From SIG307 sp964545045 (GTDB taxonomy: Bacteria > Bacillota > Clostridia > Lachnospirales > Lachnospiraceae), in contig CAZJEN010000001.1 in the NCBI GenBank assembly GCA_964545045.1, positions 124,001-188,000 on the forward strand: DNA of 64,000 nt, in the 5' to 3' direction. The translations under genes and the position numbers were made by a program. The notes below the pieces were generated by a model. It ran no database searches and was not told where the DNA came from. It was given only the letters and a program-made list of their open reading frames with translations. Each line of letters begins with the position of its first letter. The first letter of the stretch is position 1. This document shows positions 42,510-50,988 of this stretch, one piece after another.

Positions 42510-42556
42510 TTGACAAACATATAGAAATGGCATAGTATATCCATACAAATGTCAAC
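42509..42556 (+). promoter_or_regulatory. Promoter-like site between inverted TTGACA/TGTCAA arms
   Basis: GTTGACA (42509-42515) and TGTCAAC (42550-42556) are inverted copies 34 bases apart. TTGACA (42510-42515), 17 bases, TAGTAT (42533-42538) could be a promoter for the two isomerase-like genes. Confidence 0.4.
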
Positions 42557-42606
42557 TGCATGAAACGATGGTTTTGCTGAGAATGAGTTTGAGGGGATGA
42601 AAAAAT

Positions 42607-43431
42607 ATGAAGAAAATTCTGTGCTCCACGGGAGCAATTATCGGAATACCGAACGGAAGAGATTACAGATTGCTGGAGCCGTTGTCAAAGCAACTGATCT
42701 GCGACGGATTTGAGTTTATGATGTATTCCTCTTGGTACGAGAAAGTAGAAGATATTAAGGGGTTTTTGAGTGGATTAAAGCTGTTTATTCCGGTGTTTCA
42801 TTGCGAGAAAAGCATCGGTGAGTACATAAGTAAGGGAAGCAAGGAAGAGGTCGATGAGGCATTTCGTCGGTTTGAGATTAACTGTGATTTGGCGAAAAGT
42901 ATAGGGGCTGAAAAGCTTGTACTGCATTTGTGGAGCGGCATTGTTTCGGATTCCAATTTTCAGAGCAATCTGGCGGCATATCCGCGGCTTCGTGAGATCG
43001 CGGACTCCTACGGTCTTGTACTGGGGATTGAAAACGTGGTTTGCAATGTGGAGAATCCGATGAAGCATTTATGCGAGCTGCGAGAGGAGTATCCGGAAAT
43101 ACATTTCGTATTTGATACGAAAATGGCGGCATTCCATGAACAGCTTGATTTATTGTATGAGAAGGAGTATGATTGGCTTTGGAAGGACGGCCACATCTGC
43201 CATTACCATGTGAACGACTATAACGGCGGTTATATGGATTGGGCGAATCTCCGGACTCTGCCGATTGGCGCGGGAAAGCTGGATTTTGAGAGATTTTTTG
43301 CTTTTATCCGTGAAATTGGTTATGAGGGGGATTATACTCTGGAGGCAACGGCATTTAACAAAGAAGGCGTTGTTGATTTGGAGATGGTGAACCGGCAGGT
43401 TGCGTATGTGAGAGGGAAGATAGATGAATAG
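42607..43431 (+). CDS. Sugar phosphate isomerase/epimerase-like TIM barrel, paralogue A
   Basis: The 274-residue protein belongs to the xylose-isomerase-like TIM barrel (AP endonuclease 2) superfamily. Metal-ligand type segments are IPVFHCEKSIGEY, EKLVLHLWSGI, LGIENVVCN with Glu near residue 141, HFVFDTKMAAFHEQ, CHYHVNDY, and the final Glu in DYTLEAT. It is about half identical to the next gene and overlaps it by eight bases. Substrate is unknown, perhaps a sugar or inositol derivative. Confidence 0.82.
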   Translation: MKKILCSTGAIIGIPNGRDYRLLEPLSKQLICDGFEFMMYSSWYEKVEDIKGFLSGLKLFIPVFHCEKSIGEYISKGSKEEVDEAFRRFEINCDLAKSIGAEKLVLHLWSGIVSDSNFQSNLAAYPRLREIADSYGLVLGIENVVCNVENPMKHLCELREEYPEIHFVFDTKMAAFHEQLDLLYEKEYDWLWKDGHICHYHVNDYNGGYMDWANLRTLPIGAGKLDFERFFAFIREIGYEGDYTLEATAFNKEGVVDLEMVNRQVAYVRGKIDE

Positions 43432-44269
43432 AATCTTATGCTCCACGGGTGCAATTATTGGCAAGCCGTCTGCGAACAATTTCGTGTTGCTAAAGAGGTT
43501 TTCCACGGAGCTTACCTGTGATGGTTTTGAGTTTATTATCGAGTTTCACATGTACGAGGCGGGCTATGAGGATGTAGAGGAACAAAAATGTATTTTAAAG
43601 AAATTAAACATTTGTATTCCGGTGGTACATTGTGATAAAATAGTAGGAGAGTATATCAGTAACGGTGGAGAGGAAAACACAGCGGAAGCGTATCGATTGT
43701 TTGAGATAAATTGTGATTTTGCAAAGGAAATCGGCGCAGAGAAGCTGGTGCTCCATTTGTGGGGCGGCATGGCCTCCGATGGGCAGATACAGAACAATAT
43801 TGCGGCATATCCGAGATTGCGGGATGTTGCGGATCGGTACGGGCTTGATTTGCTTGTGGAGAACGTGGTTTGCAACAGGGAGAACCCTATGAAGCATCTA
43901 TGTGAACTGAGAGAAGTTTACCCGGACATTCATTTTCTGTTTGATACGAAGATGGCTTCCTTCCATGAAGAATTGGAGCTGTTGTATGAAAAAGAATATG
44001 ACTGGCTCTGGAAGGAAGGACACATCCGGCACTATCATGTAAACGATTATGCCGGAGGCTATATGGATTGGTCGAATCTTTCCGCGTTGCCGGTGGGGAC
44101 GGGAAAACTGGATTTTGAGCGGTTCTTTGGCTTTTTAAGAAGTACAGGCTTTGAGGGAGACATTACCACGGAGGGAGTGGCCTTCGATGAGGAAGGAAAT
44201 GTGGATGTGGAACTGTTGAATCGGCAGTTTGCGTATATCAGGGAGAAGACGAATGTATTTGAATACTAA
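43424..44269 (+). CDS. Sugar phosphate isomerase/epimerase-like TIM barrel, paralogue B
   Basis: The 281-residue protein is a tandem copy of the previous one: the same starts (ILCSTGAIIG), IPVVHCDKIVGEYIS, EKLVLHLWGG, LLVENVVCNRENPMKHLCELRE, HFLFDTKMASFHEE and HYHVNDYAGGYMDW. All metal-type residues seen in paralogue A are kept, so both look active. Differences are spread evenly, which suggests an old duplication rather than an assembly error. Possibly the two form a heteromer or act on related sugars. Confidence 0.82.
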   Translation: MNRILCSTGAIIGKPSANNFVLLKRFSTELTCDGFEFIIEFHMYEAGYEDVEEQKCILKKLNICIPVVHCDKIVGEYISNGGEENTAEAYRLFEINCDFAKEIGAEKLVLHLWGGMASDGQIQNNIAAYPRLRDVADRYGLDLLVENVVCNRENPMKHLCELREVYPDIHFLFDTKMASFHEELELLYEKEYDWLWKEGHIRHYHVNDYAGGYMDWSNLSALPVGTGKLDFERFFGFLRSTGFEGDITTEGVAFDEEGNVDVELLNRQFAYIREKTNVFEY

Positions 44270-44281
44270 GGAGGAAATCAC

Positions 44282-44923
44282 ATGTTACCACCAAGCCAAT
44301 TTTTTATGCTTGTAGAAGAGCAAAATAAGAAAAACGCGAGGACTCGTGTGATTAAGGAATATAGGCCGGTAAAGGAATATTATCCGTGGAGGGTACTTGC
44401 GATTCCGGCGGTATTTCCGGCAATCGGATTCTTTCTGTTTGTGAAAGCTGTGGCAGATATTTCGAAGCAGGTTCGTTTTACCGGCGGCTTCTATTTATTC
44501 CTTGCCTTGATTTTTGTGGGTATCGGTGTTTTATTTGCCTACCCGTCCAAGAGTGATTTCTCCTCCTGTAAGCGTTTGAGGGAGGTCAGAAAGACGGCAG
44601 AAAACCGAGGAAGGCGTTATCACGGAACGATACTCGGATATAAAGTGAATGTGGCGGGAGTGGTTCCGCCGGCAAAAGGTGTCGGGGCTCCGGTAATCAA
44701 TTTGACTTATGTGCTTGAGGTGGAGTATCTGGAAGACACCAAATACAAAACCATTGAAACGGCAGAGTTGAAGTACCATCCCAATGCGGTTTTAAAAGGA
44801 AACCGTTGCGATGTTTGTGTTTATGAAGGTGAGTATTTTGTGTGTAATTATGATCTTCGTACAGGAGTGAAGGACGGAACGGCAGAGATTCCGCAGAAGG
44901 GAATGTGCGGGGGAGCGAAGTAG
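44282..44923 (+). CDS. Two-helix membrane protein, DUF3592-like
   Basis: The 213-residue protein has a short cytoplasmic start, two membrane helices (VLAIPAVFPAIGFFLFVKA and FYLFLALIFVGIGVLFAY) and a beta-rich domain with RRYHGTILGYKVNV and KGNRCDVCVYEGEYFV. The G-T-I-x-G-Y and K-G-x-x-C-x-V-x-V pattern resembles DUF3592 proteins, whose role is unknown. AAGGAGG precedes the start. It follows paralogue B by twelve bases. Confidence 0.7.
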   Translation: MLPPSQFFMLVEEQNKKNARTRVIKEYRPVKEYYPWRVLAIPAVFPAIGFFLFVKAVADISKQVRFTGGFYLFLALIFVGIGVLFAYPSKSDFSSCKRLREVRKTAENRGRRYHGTILGYKVNVAGVVPPAKGVGAPVINLTYVLEVEYLEDTKYKTIETAELKYHPNAVLKGNRCDVCVYEGEYFVCNYDLRTGVKDGTAEIPQKGMCGGAK

Positions 44924-44949
44924 CTTCAAAGTAGAAGGAGGATGTAGAA

Positions 44950-45417
44950 ATGAATTTTAGATTGGCGACATCAAATGATCTTGAGTTATTGGTGGAAATG
45001 CGCTTGGAGTTTATAAATGTACAGGTGGAAAATGATAAATATGAAGATTTACGAAAAAATTGTTACAAACATCTTTTTGATAAAGCGTTCAAGGAGAATG
45101 CTTGTGAGGTGGTTTTGGCGGAAGATGGTGAGAAATGTATCGGTACGGGAATTGTATATTACTACGATTTGGTACCGTCTCTTTATAGTCCTAACGGAAA
45201 GAAGGGTTATGTGACCAGTATGTATGTAGCCCCGGACTATCGTCGCAGAGGAATTGGAGCAGAAATATTGGAACAGTTAATCGAACGTGCTAAAAAAAGA
45301 GGCGTTAAGGAGATGGTTTTAAATCCGTCGGAGATGGGACGGCCTTTGTATGAGAAGAGAGGCTTTAAGGATGATCACAGAAATGGGATGACGCTGGATT
45401 TGAAAACTGAGAGATAA
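44950..45417 (+). CDS. GNAT acetyltransferase
   Basis: The 155-residue protein has the acetyl-CoA motif VTSMYVAPDYRRRGIGAEILEQL near residue 90 and MVLNPSEMGRPLYEKRGF near residue 120. These are the core A and B motifs of a single-domain GNAT. Ribosome binding site GAAGGAGGATG. One base separates it from the next gene. Substrate is unknown. Confidence 0.88.
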   Translation: MNFRLATSNDLELLVEMRLEFINVQVENDKYEDLRKNCYKHLFDKAFKENACEVVLAEDGEKCIGTGIVYYYDLVPSLYSPNGKKGYVTSMYVAPDYRRRGIGAEILEQLIERAKKRGVKEMVLNPSEMGRPLYEKRGFKDDHRNGMTLDLKTER

Positions 45418-45418
45418 G

Positions 45419-46012
45419 ATGAAACTATTTTTTGTCAGACACGGGAAAGATGATGAAAACTACCGCGGAGGCTGGAGTAGTCTCGGATTGGTGCCGGAGG
45501 GTATTGAACAGGCAAGAAGACTTGCCGGATATTTGAAGGGAAAGAACACGGAATATGAAATTAAAAATATAGTGTCCAGCGACTTGCCTCGTGCGAAGGA
45601 AACAGCGGATATTATCGCCACAGAGTTGGATTTGTCGATGGTTACGGATAGAAGACTTCGGGAGGCGGATAACGGAGATTTAGCAGGAATGCTGAACAAA
45701 GAAGCCTTGGAGAAGTATCCGGGGCTCTTTTGGAATACGTTAGAGCCGGATGAGTGTTATCCGGGCGGAGAAAGCCCGAATATGTTTTATACACGGATAA
45801 AGAAATGGTTTGAAGTATTTTTCGAGGAGTGCGAGGATACAGATGGTAATGTTTTGGTGGTAACTCACGGTGGAGTTATCAATGTTGTTTATCATTTGGT
45901 GAAAGGATTGGAATGGAGTAATACAAAGAAATCCGTTCCGGTGGTAAATTGCAGTGTACATGTGCTGGATACAGAGCGGATGGAGATTTGTGAGGAGAAA
46001 GTAGAGGAGTAG
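45419..46012 (+). CDS. Histidine phosphatase family protein
   Basis: The 197-residue protein has a complete RHG motif (FVRHGKDDE near residue 6), SSDLPRAKETADIIA with the second Arg, LREADNGDLAGM and VVTHGGVINVVYHL with the second His. It could be a phosphatase of the CobC/PhoE or phosphoglycerate mutase type. Unlike the one at 39526 the motif is intact. Confidence 0.88.
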   Translation: MKLFFVRHGKDDENYRGGWSSLGLVPEGIEQARRLAGYLKGKNTEYEIKNIVSSDLPRAKETADIIATELDLSMVTDRRLREADNGDLAGMLNKEALEKYPGLFWNTLEPDECYPGGESPNMFYTRIKKWFEVFFEECEDTDGNVLVVTHGGVINVVYHLVKGLEWSNTKKSVPVVNCSVHVLDTERMEICEEKVEE

Positions 46013-46037
46013 TAATATTGGGGAAGGTGATAAGTGG

Positions 46038-46652
46038 ATGACAGTTCCATATACAAACGATAGAGAGAAATACTTAGAATACAATAACATTATTGATTAT
46101 ACTTCAAAAAACGTATCCGATTTGGCAGAATTATTTGCTGAGTCGGAGAATTTTTTAGATTACATAAAGAATGTCTATGAATATGTCCGCGATCGTATTT
46201 CCCATTCTGCGGACGCCGGCGAGGATGTCATTACCTGTAGTGCGTCGGAGGTGTTGGCGGAGGGGCATGGAATCTGCTTTGCGAAGTCTCATCTTTTGGC
46301 GGCATTGCTTCGGCAGAAAGGAGTGCCGTGCGGTTTCTGTTATCAGAAGCTGATTTTGGATGATGAAACGGCACCGGTGCTTATTTATCACGGATTAAAC
46401 GGTGTTTATTTGGATGAGTACAAGAAATGGATTCGTTTGGATGCCAGAGGAAACAAAGAAGGTGTAAATGCGCAGTTTTCTGTGGATGCCGAGCAGCTTG
46501 CGTTTCCGATTCGACCGGACAAAGGGGAGGAAGATGGCTTTGTGGTGTATCCGGAGCCGGATGAGGAAGTTTTAAGAACAATGAGGGAGAACAAGACCAG
46601 AACGAAGTTGTGGGAGAATCTGCCGATGAAGTTGGGGTATTCTGTGTCGTAA
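46038..46652 (+). CDS. Transglutaminase-like protein
   Basis: The 204-residue protein carries the transglutaminase-like core: VYEYVRDRISHSADAG near residue 45, VLAEGHGICFAKSHLLAALLRQKGVP with the catalytic Cys near residue 80, and HGLNGVYLDEYKKWIRLDARG with His and Asp near residues 115-135. There is no signal peptide, so it is probably cytoplasmic. The family includes peptidases and acyltransferases; the actual reaction is unknown. Confidence 0.85.
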   Translation: MTVPYTNDREKYLEYNNIIDYTSKNVSDLAELFAESENFLDYIKNVYEYVRDRISHSADAGEDVITCSASEVLAEGHGICFAKSHLLAALLRQKGVPCGFCYQKLILDDETAPVLIYHGLNGVYLDEYKKWIRLDARGNKEGVNAQFSVDAEQLAFPIRPDKGEEDGFVVYPEPDEEVLRTMRENKTRTKLWENLPMKLGYSVS

Positions 46653-46670
46653 GAACTGCATTACGAAGTG

Positions 46671-47099
46671 ATGACAGAAGGATATTTGGACGAACTGGCA
46701 CACCTCTATGTAGAAACCTTCAATGCGGCACCGTGGAATGACGAATGGACATTTGAAACAGCGCGGAAAAGATTATATATGATGCTTCACACAGAAGTTT
46801 CTTTCGGCTTATGCGTATATCGGGAAGGTCAGATGTGTGGCGCGGTTTTGGGAGCAATGGAACAGTTCTATGACGGGCTAATGTTTGAGGTAAAAGAGTA
46901 TTGGGTGAAAAATGAAATGAGGGGAAAAGGAATCGGATCAAAACTGTTTGCGGAGATGGAGAGGTGCTTGCGGGAGCGTGGTGTGAAAAACATTATTCTG
47001 ATTACCGCAAGAGGCGATGCCACGGAGCATTTCTATCACAAGCAGGGAATGGGAACCGACCCGGATATGGTGTTTATGGCGAAAAGAATAGGAGACTGA
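46671..47099 (+). CDS. GNAT acetyltransferase
   Basis: The product has 142 residues from ATG 46671; GTG 46668 directly before it is possible and no strong ribosome binding site decides. The AANAT-like start TEGYLDELAHLYVETFNAAPW is followed by EYWVKNEMRGKGIGSKLFAEM with the CoA-binding loop near residue 85, and HFYHKQGMG. It may be coupled to the transglutaminase-like gene, in the same frame. Confidence 0.82.
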   Translation: MTEGYLDELAHLYVETFNAAPWNDEWTFETARKRLYMMLHTEVSFGLCVYREGQMCGAVLGAMEQFYDGLMFEVKEYWVKNEMRGKGIGSKLFAEMERCLRERGVKNIILITARGDATEHFYHKQGMGTDPDMVFMAKRIGD

Positions 47100-47100
47100 T

Positions 47101-47724
47101 ATGCTACCAACCAAAGAACTAGCAGAACAGGAATTACAGCTTGCCGGAACGCTAAATCCCGGCCCATGGACAAAGCACTCCATTAACGTGGGCATTGCGG
47201 CGCGGAATATTGCGGAGCGGGTGCCGGGAATGGATGCGGAAAAGGCATATATCGTAGGTGTTCTTCACGATATCGGACGCCGTGTGGGAATTGTAGATAT
47301 TCCGACCCATGTGTACGAGGGATATAAGTATTGCCTGGAAAAGGGCTGGGACGAGGTGGGGCGGATTTGTATGACTCATTCGTACCCACTGATGAAAGAG
47401 GAGTTTACCTATGAGCTTCGGACAGAGGCGGAGAGGGAAATAAAGAAGTATATAGATGGCTGTGAGGCGGATGAGTATGACATACTCATTCAGCTTTGTG
47501 ATGCCCTGGCTACGGATTACGGCTTTGTCATTGTGGAGAAGCGGTTTGTGGATGTGACCCGGCGCTACGGCATTATGGAAACCTACATCAAGGGCTGGGA
47601 GCGGACCTTTGCGGCAAAGGAGTATTTTGAGTCGAAAATGGGATGCTCCGTATATGATGTTTTGCCGGATATCGGGCGGACGACGTTGCTTTCTCCGAAA
47701 CCGTGGAAGCCGGGGGCGAAATAA
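47101..47724 (+). CDS. HD domain phosphohydrolase
   Basis: The 207-residue protein has the HD metal motif spread as KHSINVGIAARNIAERV...VGVLHDIGRRVG near residues 19-63, and a later Asp in LIQLCDALATDYGF near residue 127. The family hydrolyses phosphate esters of nucleotides or similar metabolites. It starts two bases after the GNAT gene, which suggests translation coupling. Confidence 0.87.
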   Translation: MLPTKELAEQELQLAGTLNPGPWTKHSINVGIAARNIAERVPGMDAEKAYIVGVLHDIGRRVGIVDIPTHVYEGYKYCLEKGWDEVGRICMTHSYPLMKEEFTYELRTEAEREIKKYIDGCEADEYDILIQLCDALATDYGFVIVEKRFVDVTRRYGIMETYIKGWERTFAAKEYFESKMGCSVYDVLPDIGRTTLLSPKPWKPGAK

Positions 47725-47736
47725 AGGAGGTTATCT

Positions 47737-48201
47737 ATGCTTGCAAAAAACAAATCCGATTGGACTTTGCTGGAGCATTTGAACATTAAGGAAGAAGAAA
47801 TTGTAAATTATGAAAATGTAACCGGAGCCTTTGCGATAGTAATGGTGGACGGGCAGTTTCTCATCGGTTATAATAAATGGAGACAGCAGTGGGAGTTTTG
47901 CGGCGGCGGTATTGAGCCGGGAGAGACAGCACGAGAGGCGGCAATGCGGGAACTGTTTGAGGAGACCCACCAAAGGGCAAAGGAGCTTACCTTTCAAGGT
48001 GTTTCCCGCATGCAGAGACCGAACGGAGAGCTTTGCTATCAAGCGGTATTTACGGGCGTTGTGGAGAGCCTGGAGCCTTTTGTACCGACGGATGCGGATG
48101 AGATGAGCGATATCATGCTGTGGGATTTAACGCAGGACATCGGGTATGTGGATGAATGTGATTTGAAGATTGTGGAGATGGTTTGTGGCGGAAGAAAGTG
48201 A
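47737..48201 (+). CDS. NUDIX hydrolase
   Basis: The 154-residue protein has the NUDIX box GGGIEPGETAREAAMRELFEET near residues 53-74, with the last Gly of the consensus replaced by His. The N-terminal segment FAIVMVDGQFLIGYNKWR is typical for 8-oxo-dGTP or nucleoside diphosphate hydrolases; the substrate is not defined. AAAGGAGGTT precedes the ATG. Confidence 0.9.
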   Translation: MLAKNKSDWTLLEHLNIKEEEIVNYENVTGAFAIVMVDGQFLIGYNKWRQQWEFCGGGIEPGETAREAAMRELFEETHQRAKELTFQGVSRMQRPNGELCYQAVFTGVVESLEPFVPTDADEMSDIMLWDLTQDIGYVDECDLKIVEMVCGGRK

Positions 48202-48208
48202 GGTTCGC

Positions 48209-48970
48209 ATGAGTAAGAGTCTTGAAAAGCGCAAAAAGAGAAGCATTATAGTATGGTCGTCGGTTGCGGCGTTTTTATTACTTCTTGTCATCGGTTGTGG
48301 CATTTATCTCGGTGATTTTTACCACGGAGATATGACGAGAATTGAGGGCTTTATCACAGAACATCCGGTGGAAGAGCAAATACTTTCGGAAGATGTGACG
48401 GTATATCGTCCGGAGGGCGAGGAAGTACCTGTGAACGGGTTTATTTTCTATCCGGGCGGAAAGGTGGAAGCGGTGGCCTATGAGCCGTTGTTAAAGGTAC
48501 TGGCATCAGAGGGGATGTTTTGTGTGTTGGTGGAGATGCCGTTTAACCTGGCGGTGTTTGATATGAATGCGGCAGAGGGAATCCCGGAGCAGTTCCCGGA
48601 AGTGGAGAACTGGTATCTGGGCGGACATTCCTTGGGCGGTTCCATGGCGGCATCCTATCTTGCGAAGAATGCATCGGACTACGCGGGCTTGATTTTGCTT
48701 GGTTCCTATTCTACGGCGGATTTGTCGGAAACGGGGCTTGCCGTGCTTTCGGTGTACGGCAGTGAAGACAAGGTGTTAAATAAGGAGAATTATGAGGCAG
48801 ATAAAGCAAATCTACCGGCAGATTTTGCAGAGATTATTATTGAAGGCGGTTGTCACGCCTATTTCGGCATGTATGGAGCACAGGATGGCGACGGGATACC
48901 GTCAATTTCCAATGAAGCACAGATTGAAAAGACAGTAGATGCAGTGATGGCGTTTTTGGAGGAAGAGTAG
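48209..48970 (+). CDS. Membrane-anchored alpha/beta hydrolase
   Basis: The product has 253 residues from ATG 48209 (GTGAGGTTCGC upstream); the open frame back to 48170 lies inside the NUDIX gene. A basic start (KSLEKRKKRS) and one hydrophobic helix (IIVWSSVAAFLLLLVIGCGI) anchor it outside the cell. The nucleophile elbow is YLGGHSLGGSMAASYL near residue 142, a late Asp lies in VYGSEDKVLN and a His in GGCHAYFG. It is similar to the YtaP/dienelactone-hydrolase-like group. Confidence 0.87.
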   Translation: MSKSLEKRKKRSIIVWSSVAAFLLLLVIGCGIYLGDFYHGDMTRIEGFITEHPVEEQILSEDVTVYRPEGEEVPVNGFIFYPGGKVEAVAYEPLLKVLASEGMFCVLVEMPFNLAVFDMNAAEGIPEQFPEVENWYLGGHSLGGSMAASYLAKNASDYAGLILLGSYSTADLSETGLAVLSVYGSEDKVLNKENYEADKANLPADFAEIIIEGGCHAYFGMYGAQDGDGIPSISNEAQIEKTVDAVMAFLEEE

Positions 48971-48971
48971 G

Positions 48972-49406
48972 ATGATAAGAAAAGCAACCACAGACGACGC
49001 TTTGTGCGTGGCAAAGTTAGCGATACAAATGTGGGAAGACAATACAGTAGAAGGGTTAACAGAGGACTTGTCAGAAATTATTTCCAGCCCGGAAAGCGCA
49101 GTGTTTTTGTTGTATGACGGCGAGACGGCCATTGGTTTTGCACAGTGTCAGCTTCGACATGACTATGTGGAAGGCACCGACAGCAGCCCGGTGGGGTATC
49201 TGGAAGGAATCTTCGTAGATGAGGACTATCGGAACAGGGGCTGCGCCAAGGAACTGTTAAAGCAGTGTGAGACTTGGGCCAAGGACATGGGATGCAGGGA
49301 ATTTGCCAGTGATTGTGAGTTGGAAAACACAGGTAGTCTGGCGTTTCATCTGAAAATGGGCTTTGAAGAAGCAAATCGGGTGATATGCTTTACGAAGAAG
49401 TTATAG
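48972..49406 (+). CDS. GNAT acetyltransferase, AAC(6')-like
   Basis: The 144-residue protein follows the aminoglycoside 6'-N-acetyltransferase pattern of the AAC(6')-Ig type: LRHDYVEGTDSSPVGYLEGIFVDEDYR, RGCAKELLKQCETWAKDMGC, REFASDCELENTGSLAFHLKMGF. The DYVxGTxxSPVGxLEGI and EFASD motifs are characteristic. Activity on aminoglycosides is inferred only; chromosomal relatives may have other substrates. It lies one base after the hydrolase gene. Confidence 0.8.
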   Translation: MIRKATTDDALCVAKLAIQMWEDNTVEGLTEDLSEIISSPESAVFLLYDGETAIGFAQCQLRHDYVEGTDSSPVGYLEGIFVDEDYRNRGCAKELLKQCETWAKDMGCREFASDCELENTGSLAFHLKMGFEEANRVICFTKKL

Positions 49407-49433
49407 GAACGGTTATGAACGGAGGAATAGACA

Positions 49434-49844
49434 GTGGTCCCAAATATAATTACTTTATCGGAAGAGCAGGAATGTGAAATACGCTATTACCTGAATGAAT
49501 ATAACGCACAACATATCAGGTACCGTTTGGACGGTATGATGCGTATCGGTTTGGAAGAGGACGGAAAGTTAATTGCCGGACTGATTGCTTACATGAGCGT
49601 GTATAAGATTTTGTATGTGGATACGTTGTTTGTAGATGAGAAATATCGCCGTCAAGGATACGGAAGAAAGTTGATGCAGGAGATGGAACGACAAGCAAAG
49701 GAGCGGGGCGTTAACACCATTCGTCTGGATACCTTTAACTGGCAGGGAACGGAGTTCTATAAGGCACTTGGATACGAGGCAGTGGGGAGTTATTCAAATG
49801 AAGAGGACGGATTTGAAGAGACATTCTTTGTAAAAAGAATTTAA
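49434..49844 (+). CDS. GNAT acetyltransferase
   Basis: The product has 136 residues from GTG 49434, set by ACGGAGGAATAGACA. The CoA motif is VDTLFVDEKYRRQGYGRKLMQEME near residue 62, followed by TIRLDTFNWQGTEFYKALGYEAVGS. The start with ITLSEEQECEIRYYLNEYN fits the GNAT subgroup with an ordered N-terminal helix. Substrate unknown. Confidence 0.86.
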   Translation: MVPNIITLSEEQECEIRYYLNEYNAQHIRYRLDGMMRIGLEEDGKLIAGLIAYMSVYKILYVDTLFVDEKYRRQGYGRKLMQEMERQAKERGVNTIRLDTFNWQGTEFYKALGYEAVGSYSNEEDGFEETFFVKRI

Positions 49845-49887
49845 GGGAGATAAAAGATTAGATTAAGCAACAGAGGAGAAGTAACAA

Positions 49888-50955
49888 ATGAAACGAAAGA
49901 TATTGTTTTTGACAATGGTAATAGGAGCGTTATGCCTGGGGGCCTGCGGACAGAAGGATGTTCCGACAGGTAATACGGGAGATGTTTCGGCGGCACCGTC
50001 CGTTACGGAGGCATTAAAACAAACAGAGACGCCTGCACCCACCGCGACGCCTGAACCGACTCCGACACCGCTTCCGCCGGATACTACGGCACCGGAGTTG
50101 ACAATTTTGGGTGAAACGGCTATGAAGGTCATTGCCAGAAGTGAGTTTATTGATCCGGGCTTTACGGCAACAGATGACAGGGACGGCGATCTGACGGCAT
50201 CGGTACAAATTGAGGGTGAACCGGATGTGAACTGGTGCGGAAGCTATACCCTGACCTATACGGTGTCTGATGCGGCGGGAAATATCGCTACCGCGGAGCG
50301 TGTGGTAGAGGTGGCACAGCCGGAGACTGTTTATCCGGAAGGAAAGGTGATTTATCTGACCTTTGATGATGGTCCGAGCCTGTATACCGAGGAGCTTTTG
50401 GAACTGCTGGATAAATATGGCATAAAGGTTACCTTTTTTGTTTGCGGCACCAAGAATACGGATTTATACCGGAAAATCCATGAGGCGGGACATACTATCG
50501 GTGCCCATTGTATGGTTCATAATTACGATGTGGTGTATAAAAGCGATGAGGCCTATTTTGAGGATTTGAATGCGATTTTGGATTTGATTTACGAGAGTAC
50601 CGGAGTTCGTACCACGTTGATTCGATTCCCGGGAGGAGCCTCCAATAAGGTCAGCATGATTTGTCCGGGAATTATGACGCGGATTACCGAGAAGGTAACG
50701 AATATGGGCTATCAATATGTGGACTGGAATGTGTCTGCGGAGGACAGTGTAACAAGGGAGACCGAGGAGATCCTGGCCAATATGGTGAAGGATACGCCGA
50801 AGTGGAAGTATCCGATTGTGCTGCAGCATCCGGAAGGCCGTAGCTTCAGTTTTGCGGCAGTGGAGGACTACATTGTATGGGGACTGGAGAACGGCTATAC
50901 CTTTTTGCCTCTGACTCCGGAGAGTCCGCTGGAGCAGCATAGGGTAAAGAATTAA
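49888..50955 (+). CDS. Polysaccharide deacetylase lipoprotein
   Basis: The 355-residue product has a lipoprotein signal (IGALCLGAC, Cys 20) and a Thr/Pro-rich linker (TETPAPTATPEPTPTP). An Ig-like DUF5011 domain covers about residues 70-148 (DPGFTATDDRDGDLTASV). The NodB deacetylase domain follows from about residue 155: YLTFDDGP with the metal Asp, GHTIGAHCMVHNYD with the His ligands, and RFPGGASNK. It probably removes acetyl groups from peptidoglycan or another surface glycan. The second His ligand region is slightly atypical. Confidence 0.92.
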   Translation: MKRKILFLTMVIGALCLGACGQKDVPTGNTGDVSAAPSVTEALKQTETPAPTATPEPTPTPLPPDTTAPELTILGETAMKVIARSEFIDPGFTATDDRDGDLTASVQIEGEPDVNWCGSYTLTYTVSDAAGNIATAERVVEVAQPETVYPEGKVIYLTFDDGPSLYTEELLELLDKYGIKVTFFVCGTKNTDLYRKIHEAGHTIGAHCMVHNYDVVYKSDEAYFEDLNAILDLIYESTGVRTTLIRFPGGASNKVSMICPGIMTRITEKVTNMGYQYVDWNVSAEDSVTRETEEILANMVKDTPKWKYPIVLQHPEGRSFSFAAVEDYIVWGLENGYTFLPLTPESPLEQHRVKN

Positions 50956-50988
50956 GGTTAGAACTTTGGGATGATAAGGGGGATACGG

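Noticed and set aside
42607..44269. The tandem paralogues as an assembly duplication
   Set aside because: The two genes differ throughout, so they are real, diverged copies.
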